From contig JAKAUZ010000080.1 in NCBI GenBank assembly GCA_021817415.1, positions 1-64,000 on the forward strand: a stretch of DNA of 64,000 nt. Reading direction: 5' to 3'. Source of the stretch: Thermoplasmata archaeon. Its GTDB lineage: Archaea > Thermoplasmatota > Thermoplasmata > Thermoplasmatales > GCA-001856825. The notes under the pieces are model-generated. The model saw only the letters and a program-made list of their open reading frames with translations. It searched no databases and was not told the origin of the DNA. Position 1 is the stretch's first letter. Every line of letters begins with the position of its first letter. Below, piece after piece: positions 9,162 through 17,645 of this stretch. The translations under genes and the position numbers were made by a program.

Positions 9162-9734
9162 TTTCTTCTGTACCCCTGCCTTTTCTCTCCTCAGATCGAA
9201 CTTTTCAACGACAATCTCGGTCGCGATCCGGAGTGCAAGTTCAGGGAATTCTTCATTTGGGATGTAAGCATCAGAATCTGCAGTCAGCCTCAGTTCCTTT
9301 GCATCTAGCTTTTCTAGGAGCTTCTTCCTCTCTTTCTTGTCTAGTTTCTTTCCTTTTACATCCCAGGTGACTCCAGCCTTTTCCAGTTCAGACCGGAAAA
9401 TTGGCCTGTCGAATATCTTGTATAAAAGATATAAAGTCTGGGGACCTCTCTTCTCGTCAGGTTCTTGCGATAACTTGATCCGTACAGTGTCATATATCGT
9501 CGTGTCTTCCCTCTTGTTCATGAAGTATAATTTTGAGGGCTTTTGGTACTTCTCCTTCAGAACTCCAAAGTCAGCCATGGCCCACAAGTATCCAGTAAGG
9601 GACAACCTGTGTATTTTTGATTCCTCTTCCATATTGACTTCCTTGTAAATCTCTGAAATAGATTTGCCATCTCCTCTCAGGATGTCGGTTATTCTGTCTT
9701 TAAGCTGCATTCCCCTGAGATTTCCATTTGCCAT
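9144..9734 (-). CDS. Conserved hypothetical protein with N-terminal winged-helix-like region
   Basis: 196 residues, function not recognised. The first ~75 residues look like a winged helix (MQLKDRITDILRGDGKSISE, then SLTGYLWAMADFGVLKEKY). The rest is charged, with a lysine-rich helix (KGKKLDKKERKKLLEKL) and no Cys cluster or membrane span. It is translationally coupled to fbp upstream: the fbp stop and this ATG share one base (TAATG). Coupling to a gluconeogenic enzyme hints at a shared regulation or a nucleic-acid-binding partner, but this is only context. The C-terminus overlaps the pheS 3' end by 18 bp on the opposite strand. Confidence 0.65.
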   Translation of the reverse strand: MANGNLRGMQLKDRITDILRGDGKSISEIYKEVNMEEESKIHRLSLTGYLWAMADFGVLKEKYQKPSKLYFMNKREDTTIYDTVRIKLSQEPDEKRGPQTLYLLYKIFDRPIFRSELEKAGVTWDVKGKKLDKKERKKLLEKLDAKELRLTADSDAYIPNEEFPELALRIATEIVVEKFDLRREKAGVQKKLENIL

Positions 9735-10843
9735 TACAAATCTACCATTCTCTGTTGCAACTTTTTCTGAACTTGTGGCAGCGTGGTGTACTCCATTTCC
9801 TCTTCCGGTAGCCTATGTGGTTCAAACGGTCCATTTCTCCTCATGTAATCCGTAATTTTCAGGGCTAGGTCTCTTGTCCTATCAAAGGCTCTTTCACCAA
9901 GAAGATCTGCAGGACCAATCAGTTTACCCTCTGAAAGTTGAAATCCGAGGCCAATAACCCTTGGAGGGCCATCAAATCGTGATGGTACTGCATCCTCAAC
10001 AGATACTGGCATTAATGGGCCGTTGTGGCTTCCTCTCATCCAGCCCGACACCAGGTGTGGATAAGAAAATGCCTCCAGGATTTCTCCCATGGCAGGAAGG
10101 CCAGACTGTCCTCTGACAATACCCACTGGATCGTCTTTGCCTACATATTTGCCTGCGATTTCGTGGAGCTTGTCAGTGCTAATGACAGCTACTGGCTCGT
10201 GGGGCATATTCTTGTTGCTTTCAGAAGGGTAGACCCTCTTTACAATATATCTCCCCTTGGACCCTATCAGTGCCAGGAGATCATATATTTCTCCAGGGGT
10301 CTTTAGGAATACCTTCTTGTGCGCGATAACGTCCCACACCTCGAATTGAAATCCATCGTGCATGTTAGGGTCAATTATCAATCCGGGTGTGTTGAAAGGG
10401 TCTGCAAACATCTTGTAAATTGGAAGATTAAATGCCCCCGGTTCCGTCTTATCCATCATGAAAACTGCTATTGGTTCACTCTTCCTCTCCTCTATCTCCA
10501 TCTCAGCAACCCCAGGACCCATTCCTTTGAGATTCCCTGAGAATGAGTCCTTCAAAAGATCCTGTCCAGCGCCATACAGTTTGTATTTTTTAGCAACTTC
10601 CGTAGCCTTGACAAAAGCTTCCCACGCGAGACCATGTACGTATGAAGAATTCTCCCCCTCCTTGTGAGTCATAATCAGATTCAAATCGTCACCAACGGCA
10701 GTCACGTGATAATCTATTAATTTCCCAGAATTCTTGGCATTATCCAGAATAATTCCTGCCGTAGCCTTCAAATCGGGGTGGACTCTTGAATGGCCTGCCA
10801 ATCCGCCGACGTCAGCTTTAATGACGCTTACAGTAATTTTCAT
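9734..10843 (-). CDS. fbp: Fructose-1,6-bisphosphate aldolase/phosphatase (type V)
   Basis: 369 residues. This bifunctional archaeal enzyme joins DHAP and glyceraldehyde-3-P and then dephosphorylates fructose-1,6-bisphosphate, making it the committed gluconeogenic step. Recognised by the N-terminal metal-binding start MKITVSVIKADVGGLAGHSR, then DDLNLIMTHKEG, YGAGQDLLKDSFSGN, MGPGVAEMEIEER, MMDKTEPGAFNLP and FADPFNTPGLIID. A Tyr-x-x-Lys pair near residues 199-202 (GRYIVKRVYPS) is a tentative match to the Schiff-base Lys/Tyr pair of the family. Start at 10843 is supported by an AGGTGA ribosome-binding site 8 nt upstream. No membrane or export signal. It is the first gene of a two-gene unit. Confidence 0.96.
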   Translation of the reverse strand: MKITVSVIKADVGGLAGHSRVHPDLKATAGIILDNAKNSGKLIDYHVTAVGDDLNLIMTHKEGENSSYVHGLAWEAFVKATEVAKKYKLYGAGQDLLKDSFSGNLKGMGPGVAEMEIEERKSEPIAVFMMDKTEPGAFNLPIYKMFADPFNTPGLIIDPNMHDGFQFEVWDVIAHKKVFLKTPGEIYDLLALIGSKGRYIVKRVYPSESNKNMPHEPVAVISTDKLHEIAGKYVGKDDPVGIVRGQSGLPAMGEILEAFSYPHLVSGWMRGSHNGPLMPVSVEDAVPSRFDGPPRVIGLGFQLSEGKLIGPADLLGERAFDRTRDLALKITDYMRRNGPFEPHRLPEEEMEYTTLPQVQKKLQQRMVDL

Positions 10844-11459
10844 AGTGTGTTCACCTTTTCACTGGATATTGGTTTTGCATTACTTAATCTTAATGGTGCA
10901 TTAGCCAGAGACATTGAATTAATCCTAAGAATTAGCTCTATTAAAATATTGCGTTTAACTTATACGGTGATACCGAAAACAGCTATCGCCAGTAAGTCTT
11001 ACTGCAGGAATGCTCACCCAGGTGGATCTTGCGGGTAAACAGTTATGTGCTCCAATCTGGAATGTTTGAATTCATCTGACTTTAGGCTGGTGCAGAAAGT
11101 ATATGTTTGAATGGTCTTATTTACCTTGATGTGCCTTTTCCATTTCCTGGTGCAGATGGCCTAGAGGCAAAGTGATAGCATATACCCTAAAATTTGAGTC
11201 ACCACCTGTCCCTCCTTGAACTTTCAAGGTGGCAAGATTAAAATGGCGACAGCAGGGTTTAAAGGGACTCTCTCAAACACATTTTAGCAGACAAGAAAAA
11301 ACTGATATTAAGACCATCTACCAGAAATTTTCCTCAGCAGATTCCTAGAATTCTTCACTTTATGGCAAGTTGAATATGGCGGACGGGCATCACTAAAATT
11401 ACCCGGAAACAGTTGGAGGGATGATCTGGTACTGGAGATGTAAAGCAGAATGTCAGGGT
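10844..11459. other. ~600-bp region without a supportable gene
   Basis: Contains the fbp ribosome-binding site (10852-10857, AGGTGA on the minus strand) and otherwise no frame that I can defend. A few short in-frame stretches look coding-like, for example YCRNAHPGGSCG at about 11000-11037, and a phrase ending FKGTLSNT near 11255-11275. Each is broken by stops within tens of bases. It could be decayed coding sequence. I see no tRNA-like cloverleaf. Confidence 0.4.
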
Positions 11460-12374
11460 TCAGGGATTAATCGCCTTTTTTATCTTTTTAATTATATTTT
11501 TGATCCCTTGCTCCTCTGTCAGTTCACCACTGACAATTTCTTTGGCTATTTTCTCAATTTCTTCTTCCATGCCCAGTATGATTGCGGTCATTTCCTGTTT
11601 CAATTTTTCCCTTTCGCGTTCAATCTTTTCTTGTATCCCATTTTCTTTGTTTTCCTTTTCCTTTGTTATGGCTGTTCCCAGTTCATCTATTCCCGTTCCA
11701 TTCATTGAGGAAACTTTAAAAAATTTGTGCCTCTTCGCAGTGTCTGGGATACTCAGTATCTCCATCAATTCTTTTTCAGAGATTATGACGTCAGGCTTGT
11801 CTGCCTTGTTCAGGACGATGAAGTCACCTATCTCCATTTGGCCCGCTTTCATGGCCTGTACCTGGTCCCCTGTTCCAGGGGCGAGGACAAGGACGATTTT
11901 GTCCGCAAAATATAGTATGTCTGTTTCATCCTGGCCAGCACCAACGGACTCTACTATTATCATGCTGAAACCGACGAAGGAAAGAAGATTCAAAGTGTCA
12001 CCTATGGCCAGATTGAGTCCCCCTCGGTTTCCCCTCGTAGCCATGCTTCTTACATAGACATCTGTTTCGCTGGACAATCTCAGTCTGTTTCCAAGCAAGG
12101 AGCCTCCACTGAAGGGGCTGGTTGCATCTATCATTATTACTGCTAATTTTTCTTTATTTTCAAAAAAATCAACAAGTCGTGAAATAAGGGAACTCTTGCC
12201 GACTCCAGGAGGGCCGGTGATTCCCACTATGAAGGCCTTTTTTTCGTTCTTCTCAATCAGGGACCTGATTGCTTCAGACTCTCCGTTTCTATTTTCCAAT
12301 ATTGTGATGAGCCTTCCAATGGCACGTCTGTCTCCTTTTTTTGCTGATTTTATTAAGTAATCGATCCCTTGCAT
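11460..12374 (-). CDS. meaB: MeaB/ArgK-type G3E GTPase (methylmalonyl-CoA mutase chaperone)
   Basis: 304 residues. MeaB family GTPases load and protect B12-dependent methylmalonyl-CoA mutase. The P-loop is GPPGVGKSSL (about residue 56), followed by the MeaB signature IDATSPFSGGSLLGNRLR and VRSMATRGNRGGLN. Then come VESVGAGQDETD (Walker B/switch) and the base-recognition motif LNKADKPD. The C-terminus is helical and lysine-rich. It lies 26 bp downstream of sufU on the same strand and may be the tail of the suf operon. No mutase gene is in the window, so its partner must be elsewhere. Some relatives were once called LAO/AO transport ATPases, an old misnomer. Confidence 0.92.
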   Translation of the reverse strand: MQGIDYLIKSAKKGDRRAIGRLITILENRNGESEAIRSLIEKNEKKAFIVGITGPPGVGKSSLISRLVDFFENKEKLAVIMIDATSPFSGGSLLGNRLRLSSETDVYVRSMATRGNRGGLNLAIGDTLNLLSFVGFSMIIVESVGAGQDETDILYFADKIVLVLAPGTGDQVQAMKAGQMEIGDFIVLNKADKPDVIISEKELMEILSIPDTAKRHKFFKVSSMNGTGIDELGTAITKEKENKENGIQEKIEREREKLKQEMTAIILGMEEEIEKIAKEIVSGELTEEQGIKNIIKKIKKAINP

Positions 12375-12400
12375 CGACGGATGATTCTATTATTCATAAT

Positions 12401-12772
12401 CTACTTTTTCAATTTTTCCTGAACCTTCTTGAATGATTTTAAAGGGAGCAGAGCACAGTTCAATCGTCCTGGACTGATCGGGACTGGGAATTCTGAAACG
12501 TACTTGTCTGGATCTGTCCCGACCACCTCTTCGACTGTTTTCCCTCTAGCAGATTCACAGAATAGATCGCTTGAGACCATTGAGATTATGCATCCATTCC
12601 CCTCAAAACCTATGTCCTTGACTTTACCATCCTCTATTTCGATGTAGAAATGGATATGGTCACCGCAAGTGGTGGAGGATTCTTCCAGGGAGATATTGTA
12701 TTTTCCTGGCTTCCCATAAAACCTTGGATTCTGGTAACGCTCCATTACTTCGTCATTGTACACCGATATCAC
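12401..12772 (-). CDS. sufU: SufU/IscU-like iron-sulfur scaffold protein
   Basis: 123 residues. Receives sulfur from the SufS cysteine desulfurase and passes it to the SufBCD assembly complex. The three conserved metal/cluster cysteines are present: TTCGD (residue ~35), GNGCIISMVSSDLFCE (residue ~60, with a second Cys) and RLNCALLPL (~105). The N-terminus YNDEVMERYQNPRFYG is typical of the IscU/SufU fold. Its start overlaps the sufS 3' end by 20 bp, so expression is coupled. Whether it acts as a true scaffold or as a sulfur-transfer protein cannot be told from sequence. Confidence 0.93.
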   Translation of the reverse strand: MISVYNDEVMERYQNPRFYGKPGKYNISLEESSTTCGDHIHFYIEIEDGKVKDIGFEGNGCIISMVSSDLFCESARGKTVEEVVGTDPDKYVSEFPVPISPGRLNCALLPLKSFKKVQEKLKK

Positions 12773-14009
12773 CCAATTTTGATGCTAAAATTTCTGCATC
12801 CTCGAAGTCGTTGTAAACATAAAAAGAGGCCCTTGCCGTGCCAGTCACTTTCAATGTCCTCATCAATGGTTGGGCGCAGTGGTGCCCTGACCTTACGTAC
12901 ACGTTTGAATCGTCAAGGAATGAGGCGATATCATGAGAGTGGATGAAGTCGTCGAGTCTTATGCCCTCATTCTTGGCTTTTCTTAGCAGCTGGGAATTCT
13001 TGACGTTGAATGCCACTACCCCCCCTCTTTTCTCCGCTTCATTAGGTCCATAAACAGTGATGTTTTTGTTGTCAGCAAATTTCAGCATCAGGTACTTTGT
13101 AAGCTGCTTCTCATGAGTCCTGACATTATCCATTCCCAGGTCCTGTAGATAATCTATTGCCGCAGAAAGTCCCACTGCACCCTCCACATTCGGCGTTCCT
13201 GCCTCAAACTTGATTGGGCTGTCTTCAAATGAGACCTTGTGGAAATCTACGTCTTTGATCATCTCCCCTCCTCTCAAGAACGGTTGGAGATTTTCAAGGT
13301 TTTCTCTCTTGCCGTACAGGACACCAATACCGAGAGGTCCAAGCATCTTGTGCCCCGAGAACGCTACGTAGTCAAAATTCTCGTTAACCCTGAAGGGCAT
13401 GTGCGGAACTGACTGCGCTGCATCAACAATGAATATAGAGCCATTCTCTTTTGCCAGACTGGAAAGCTCATCGATTGGATTAATCGTCCCAAGTACATTG
13501 GATTGATGAACTATGGAAACTATCCTAGTCTCCTTTTTCAGTTTCTTCTTGAAATCTTCAATGTCCAGGTAACCATTTGAATCAATTTTGGCATAATCGA
13601 GGAGAATCCCCTTCTCCTCAAGTCTCATCCATGGCAGAATATTGCTGTGGTGTTCCATTTCGCTTATCAATATTCTGTCCCCCTTCTTCATTGAACTTTC
13701 AAGCGTGTATGAGAGTAGATTCAGACTTTCAGTCGTATTACGTGTGAATACGATTTCCTCCTGTTTCGCCCCTATGAAATCTCCTACGTTTTTCCTTGCA
13801 TTTTCGTATAGGTCCGTGGCCTCCGCTGCAAGCTTGTAGACAGAGCGATGGACGTTTGCGTTGTAATTCTCATAATAATCAACTATTGCGTCTATCACTT
13901 TCCTCGGTTTCTGCGTTGTAGCGGTTGAATCCAGGTAGACTATCCTTTTTCCATTCACTTCTCTGTTCAAAATGGGAAAATCTTCCCTGATGGTTCGAAC
14001 ATCATACAT
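12753..14009 (-). CDS. sufS: Cysteine desulfurase SufS
   Basis: 418 residues, a PLP-dependent class V aminotransferase fold that takes sulfur from cysteine as an enzyme persulfide. Visible markers: LDSTATTQKPRKVIDAI near the N-terminus, NVHRSVYKLAAEAT, FTRNTTESLNLL, the ISEMEHHSNILPW loop, DAAQSVPH, the PLP lysine in AFSGHKMLGPLG, and the catalytic cysteine in VRSGHHCAQPLM. Length and motif order are normal for the SufS (group II) branch. Overlaps sufD by 8 bp and sufU by 20 bp, inside the SUF operon. Confidence 0.97.
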   Translation of the reverse strand: MYDVRTIREDFPILNREVNGKRIVYLDSTATTQKPRKVIDAIVDYYENYNANVHRSVYKLAAEATDLYENARKNVGDFIGAKQEEIVFTRNTTESLNLLSYTLESSMKKGDRILISEMEHHSNILPWMRLEEKGILLDYAKIDSNGYLDIEDFKKKLKKETRIVSIVHQSNVLGTINPIDELSSLAKENGSIFIVDAAQSVPHMPFRVNENFDYVAFSGHKMLGPLGIGVLYGKRENLENLQPFLRGGEMIKDVDFHKVSFEDSPIKFEAGTPNVEGAVGLSAAIDYLQDLGMDNVRTHEKQLTKYLMLKFADNKNITVYGPNEAEKRGGVVAFNVKNSQLLRKAKNEGIRLDDFIHSHDIASFLDDSNVYVRSGHHCAQPLMRTLKVTGTARASFYVYNDFEDAEILASKLGDIGVQ

Positions 14010-15159
14010 TCCCTACCACGTCTTTCACAATGTCGAGATACCTATTAGATATATCTTCAGGGAGGGGTCCTATTATGGGACTTATGAATCCCTCGATCAC
14101 TAGTTCTTTTGCCCTCTTCAGGTCCATCCCTCTGCTCATCAGATACATTAACTCCTCCTCCGAAATATTAGACACCGTTTCACCGTGCTTGGCCCTGACT
14201 TCCCCATTGTAGATTTCCAGGACAGGGAGTGCATTCCCCTTCGCCTCCTTGGAAAGCAGCAACAGGTTCGCCATCAGGAATGATTCAGTTGAGAGTGCCT
14301 TCTCATTGATGTTGATGTACCCCCTGAATATTATTGAAGATTTCCCACCAAGTATTCCCTTGAATGAAGTGTCATTCTTGCCGTGGGGTGCGAGATGGAG
14401 TGTGTAAACCTCCAGGTCATGGTGTTCATCTTTTTTTCCAAGTGATGCGCCATAATAATTAGACTCAGCATATTCACCCTCCTGTATTATTCTGAACCTT
14501 GTGACATTCTTCCTGCCAGGGATGCTCAGATGATATATTCTGAGTCTTGAATATCTGGACATTACTATGGTTCTCTCAACGTAGTCCAGGGGGGAACTGC
14601 TCGCATCATCAAGGAAATAATAATCCAGGGCAGAATTCTCCCCCAACCTGATAACCGTTCCCTGGGAAATGGAGGAATTGCCAGTTATTATCAGGTTCTC
14701 AAGAATCTTGGAGGAGGAGTTCTTTCCGACTCTGTAAAGATTTCTTGCATTGAAATCTGTGTCTGCAGTGTTCAGTATGTTTATTACACTTTCACTTTCA
14801 TAATTTTCCGGTATCTCTACAAAGGAGCCATCCTGGAAATATCCCTGGTTTATTGCGCTCATCTTGTCGTAAGGTTGGGTGAACAGTTCCTCCTCTTTCA
14901 TCCAGCCGTTCTTCAGTGCTTCGTCTATGGATGCAAACCTGATCTTACCCCTTGATAGATATCTGCATGGTGAGCCGTTATGGGTAGTAATATTGAGCTG
15001 CATTCCTGCGCAGCCTGTTTTGGTTGTTCTGAGCAAGGGAAGAATTTCGTCCTCCTTGATCGAAGTGTAATATCGCATTGATGGAGAGTCGGGTTCCCCC
15101 TGCAGCGAAAGTTTCTCCGACAGTTTCCTATTTTCCTGGGCAATTGACTGAATGCTCAT
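14002..15159 (-). CDS. sufD: FeS assembly protein SufD
   Basis: 385 residues. SufD pairs with SufB on a SufC dimer to form the cluster-assembly complex. The N-terminal half is divergent. The C-terminal beta-helix core is clear: LHLAPHGKNDTSFKGILGG, SSIIFRGYININEKALSTES, NALPVLEIYNGEVRAKHGET and the ending SEEELMYLMSRGMDLKRAKE. The conserved SufD histidine lies in AKHGETVS. Its ATG overlaps the sufB stop (ATGA). It is paralogous to SufB and carries no intein. Confidence 0.94.
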   Translation of the reverse strand: MSIQSIAQENRKLSEKLSLQGEPDSPSMRYYTSIKEDEILPLLRTTKTGCAGMQLNITTHNGSPCRYLSRGKIRFASIDEALKNGWMKEEELFTQPYDKMSAINQGYFQDGSFVEIPENYESESVINILNTADTDFNARNLYRVGKNSSSKILENLIITGNSSISQGTVIRLGENSALDYYFLDDASSSPLDYVERTIVMSRYSRLRIYHLSIPGRKNVTRFRIIQEGEYAESNYYGASLGKKDEHHDLEVYTLHLAPHGKNDTSFKGILGGKSSIIFRGYININEKALSTESFLMANLLLLSKEAKGNALPVLEIYNGEVRAKHGETVSNISEEELMYLMSRGMDLKRAKELVIEGFISPIIGPLPEDISNRYLDIVKDVVGNV

Positions 15160-17645
15160 CCAACGGCACCCATCTTGCTCATTTCAAGCCTTATTAGCTT
15201 GTTGAATTCTATTGAATATTCCAGTGGTATTTCCTTCAGGACGTCATCGAGGAAGCCCAGTACTATAAGTGATCTCGAGTCCTCCTCCCTTATGCCTCTG
15301 CTCATGAGGTAGTTCACCTGCTCCTCTGAAATTTTTCCTATCGAAGCTTCGTGGGAGAACGTCGCACTTTCCTCAAGTATCTCGTTATGGGGATAAGTGT
15401 TGCTCTTTGAGATGTCGTCCAGTATGAGGGCATCACACTGAACAGAAGCTTTTGAATTGTAGGCACCCTTGTTTATTCTAAGCAATCCTCTGTAGACAGA
15501 CATGCCGCCCTGCCCGGAAATGCTCTTTGCCACTACCTTTGAGGTGGTGTTGGGAGCTGCGTGGATTACTTTAGCCCCATTGTCCTTCCAAACATCCCCC
15601 GTTGCCAGTGCCACATTAAGATTGGAGGTGCTTGCATATTCTCCCCTCAATATTGAAGATGGATATGTCATGGTTATCTTGGATCCTAGGCTGCCTTGCA
15701 CCCATTCCATCTTTCCGTTTTCCTCCACCCAGGCGCGCTTGGTCGGACCGTTTATGATGTTGTTTGACCAGTTCTGGACTGAGGTGTATCTCATCTTCGC
15801 ATTTTTCTTGGTGTAGACTTCTACTATTGCAGCATGAAGCGCATACTTGCTATATGTAGGAGCCGTACAGTTGTGTACTGCGAACCCCTTCACAAGATAT
15901 GAATTCTCCCTGTTCACCTCGAGATTGTAAACTTTCTCCTTGAATTTCTCCCTGACAATCTTCCTTATGGGGACGTAGAAGTAGTTGCCTGACTTCCGCA
16001 CCTGCGAAAATTTCTTATTTTCTGTATACTGTATTATGAACTGATCTGGTCTTTTCCCTGTCTTTTCCCCCATTGCCTCCTTTCTACCATTCCCTACTGA
16101 CAGATTTGCAAATATACCGTTCCTCGCAATAATCTCCTGGAGCTGGAAGGCAAGCATTCTGCTTGCTGTCGAAGCTCTTATCTTGACAGATTTGAAATGT
16201 TTCTTCAAGTGCTCGCTGCCATTTCCTTTCAGGAAACCTTCCAGCAGCATATTCTGTTTCTCAGGAGGAAGATCCATTATGACCTTGGACAGCTTTTTCT
16301 CCGTCTCCTCTTTCCCCACATTGGTCAGGCAGAGTTCTGCAAGTTTCTTTGAGGATGTCGTGACCGTATGATTCCCGCCTGTATTCTTTGTAACCCTGGC
16401 CCGTTCCCCAAGTTTCATAAGGAGATCGTGGAGTTCCCTGGCAAGTTCACTATCCTTCCTTGAATTGCCAAACCTGAATGAAAGCACAGTACCACCAGTC
16501 GCCTCATTGCAACTGGCCGAACCTACTGCAGCGTATAGACCAACCAATTTTAGGACCTCGGGAGTCATTTCTGCCCGGTCCCTGGAAACAGTTGGCGCAA
16601 CATAGACGATGAAATCACCCTCCCTGAGCTCCTCTGCCCTGACGTAATCTGGCTTTGCTGAGAGCAATTTTCGTGTTGATACCTCTGGCTTCCATCCCTT
16701 GCGAATCTTTCTTGGAGTGGAAACCGCTGACCTTCTGATCGCAAGCACTGGATGTTCGACCGTGAGCCTGAAAGCGTTTCCCTTCGACAGCGGAATGAAA
16801 GTAAGCATTGTGCCATCATATGGCCTCACGAACGTCCTGGTCACCTCGGAACTTTCTCCAGAATGTGTCATGACTTTCTCAGAAACGCCTACGGTGCTTA
16901 TCGGAACTAAAGCGTCGCCTTTGCTGACAAGTTCCTCTGCAGGCAAACATCCTTCGATGTAATGCACTGACGCACCTGGTTCTACGACTATCAGTGTTCG
17001 TTCAAACTGCCCTTCATTCTCACCATTCATCCTGAAGTACGCCTGCACTGGTAAATCCACGCTCACCCCTCTAGGTACGTAAAGGAAGGATCCACCTGAC
17101 CATACAGCACTGTTCAGTGCCGCAAACTTGTTATCAGTAGGAGGCACAATCTTACCAAAGTGCTCCCTTATAATATCAGGATATCTCTGCAGGGCTGAGT
17201 CCATATCCATGAATACGACTCCCTTGTCGGCCCATTGTTTTTTTATCCTGGAATAGACGCCCTCCGATTCCAGCTGAGCAACCGATCCTGCAAGATATTT
17301 CTTCTCCATTTCAGGGACCCCAAGTCTGTCAAAAGTATCCTTTATTTCTGTTGGGACATCGTCCCAGTTATTGGCCCTTCTGTCCTCAGGTTTTATGTAA
17401 TAGGTTATTTCTCCAAAATCAAGTCCTGAAAGGTCTGGCCCCCAGGTCGGGACCGGCTTAGAATTGAATATTTCCAGTGATTTAAGTCTGAAGTTCTTCA
17501 TCCATTCTGGCTCCTTCTTGATCTGCGATATCTCCTCTACAATATCCCTGCTCAACCCCTTCCCTGTCTGGTATGCAGGTTTTAATTTCGTGACAAAATC
17601 ATATTTCTCTGCATTCACGTCTTCTATTTCATTCAATTTTTGCAT
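15156..17645 (-). CDS. sufB: FeS assembly protein SufB with in-frame intein
   Basis: 829 residues in one frame, against about 470 for SufB; the excess is a 360-residue intein at residues 233-592. The N-extein (1-232) carries WGPDLSGLDFGEITYYIKP, the SGGSFLYVPRGV loop and VVEPGASVHYIEG. The C-extein (593-829) restarts with CTAPTYSKYALHAAIVEVY and includes YTSVQNWSNNIINGPTKRAW, GKISEEQVNYLMSRGIREED and the usual end. After splicing the protein is a normal 469-residue SufB, the core subunit on which [4Fe-4S] clusters are built with SufC and SufD. The intein splits the conserved IEG/CTAP motif, so the first C-extein residue is a conserved cysteine; activity therefore requires splicing. Overlaps sufC by 17 bp and sufD by 4 bp. 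Confidence 0.96.
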   Translation of the reverse strand: MQKLNEIEDVNAEKYDFVTKLKPAYQTGKGLSRDIVEEISQIKKEPEWMKNFRLKSLEIFNSKPVPTWGPDLSGLDFGEITYYIKPEDRRANNWDDVPTEIKDTFDRLGVPEMEKKYLAGSVAQLESEGVYSRIKKQWADKGVVFMDMDSALQRYPDIIREHFGKIVPPTDNKFAALNSAVWSGGSFLYVPRGVSVDLPVQAYFRMNGENEGQFERTLIVVEPGASVHYIEGCLPAEELVSKGDALVPISTVGVSEKVMTHSGESSEVTRTFVRPYDGTMLTFIPLSKGNAFRLTVEHPVLAIRRSAVSTPRKIRKGWKPEVSTRKLLSAKPDYVRAEELREGDFIVYVAPTVSRDRAEMTPEVLKLVGLYAAVGSASCNEATGGTVLSFRFGNSRKDSELARELHDLLMKLGERARVTKNTGGNHTVTTSSKKLAELCLTNVGKEETEKKLSKVIMDLPPEKQNMLLEGFLKGNGSEHLKKHFKSVKIRASTASRMLAFQLQEIIARNGIFANLSVGNGRKEAMGEKTGKRPDQFIIQYTENKKFSQVRKSGNYFYVPIRKIVREKFKEKVYNLEVNRENSYLVKGFAVHNCTAPTYSKYALHAAIVEVYTKKNAKMRYTSVQNWSNNIINGPTKRAWVEENGKMEWVQGSLGSKITMTYPSSILRGEYASTSNLNVALATGDVWKDNGAKVIHAAPNTTSKVVAKSISGQGGMSVYRGLLRINKGAYNSKASVQCDALILDDISKSNTYPHNEILEESATFSHEASIGKISEEQVNYLMSRGIREEDSRSLIVLGFLDDVLKEIPLEYSIEFNKLIRLEMSKMGAVG
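15870..16949 (-). mobile_element. SufB intein, LAGLIDADG type with degenerate endonuclease
   Basis: 360 codons. The splicing half is well preserved. It starts with Cys1 (CLPAEELVSKGDALVPI) and has the block B histidine in RLTVEHPVLA. Block F is KVYNLEVNRENSYLVKGF, and the end is AVHN followed by Cys+1. The central part corresponds to a dodecapeptide homing endonuclease, but its two signature helices read LVGLYAAVG and LLEGFLKGNG. The acidic residue needed in each (normally D or E before the final G) is V in the first and N in the second. It should therefore splice but no longer cut DNA. The insertion site is the conserved IEG/CTAP of SufB; SufB inteins are known from other archaea and mycobacteria. 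Confidence 0.92.

Noticed and set aside
11150-11215. tRNA-like phrase (GGTGCAGATGGCCTAGAGGC)
   Set aside because: No acceptor stem, anticodon stem or proper T arm can be paired around it.
11255-11275. FKGTLS phrase reminiscent of glycerate kinase
   Set aside because: Only about eight residues match and stops follow at once; not enough to call a gene or pseudogene.
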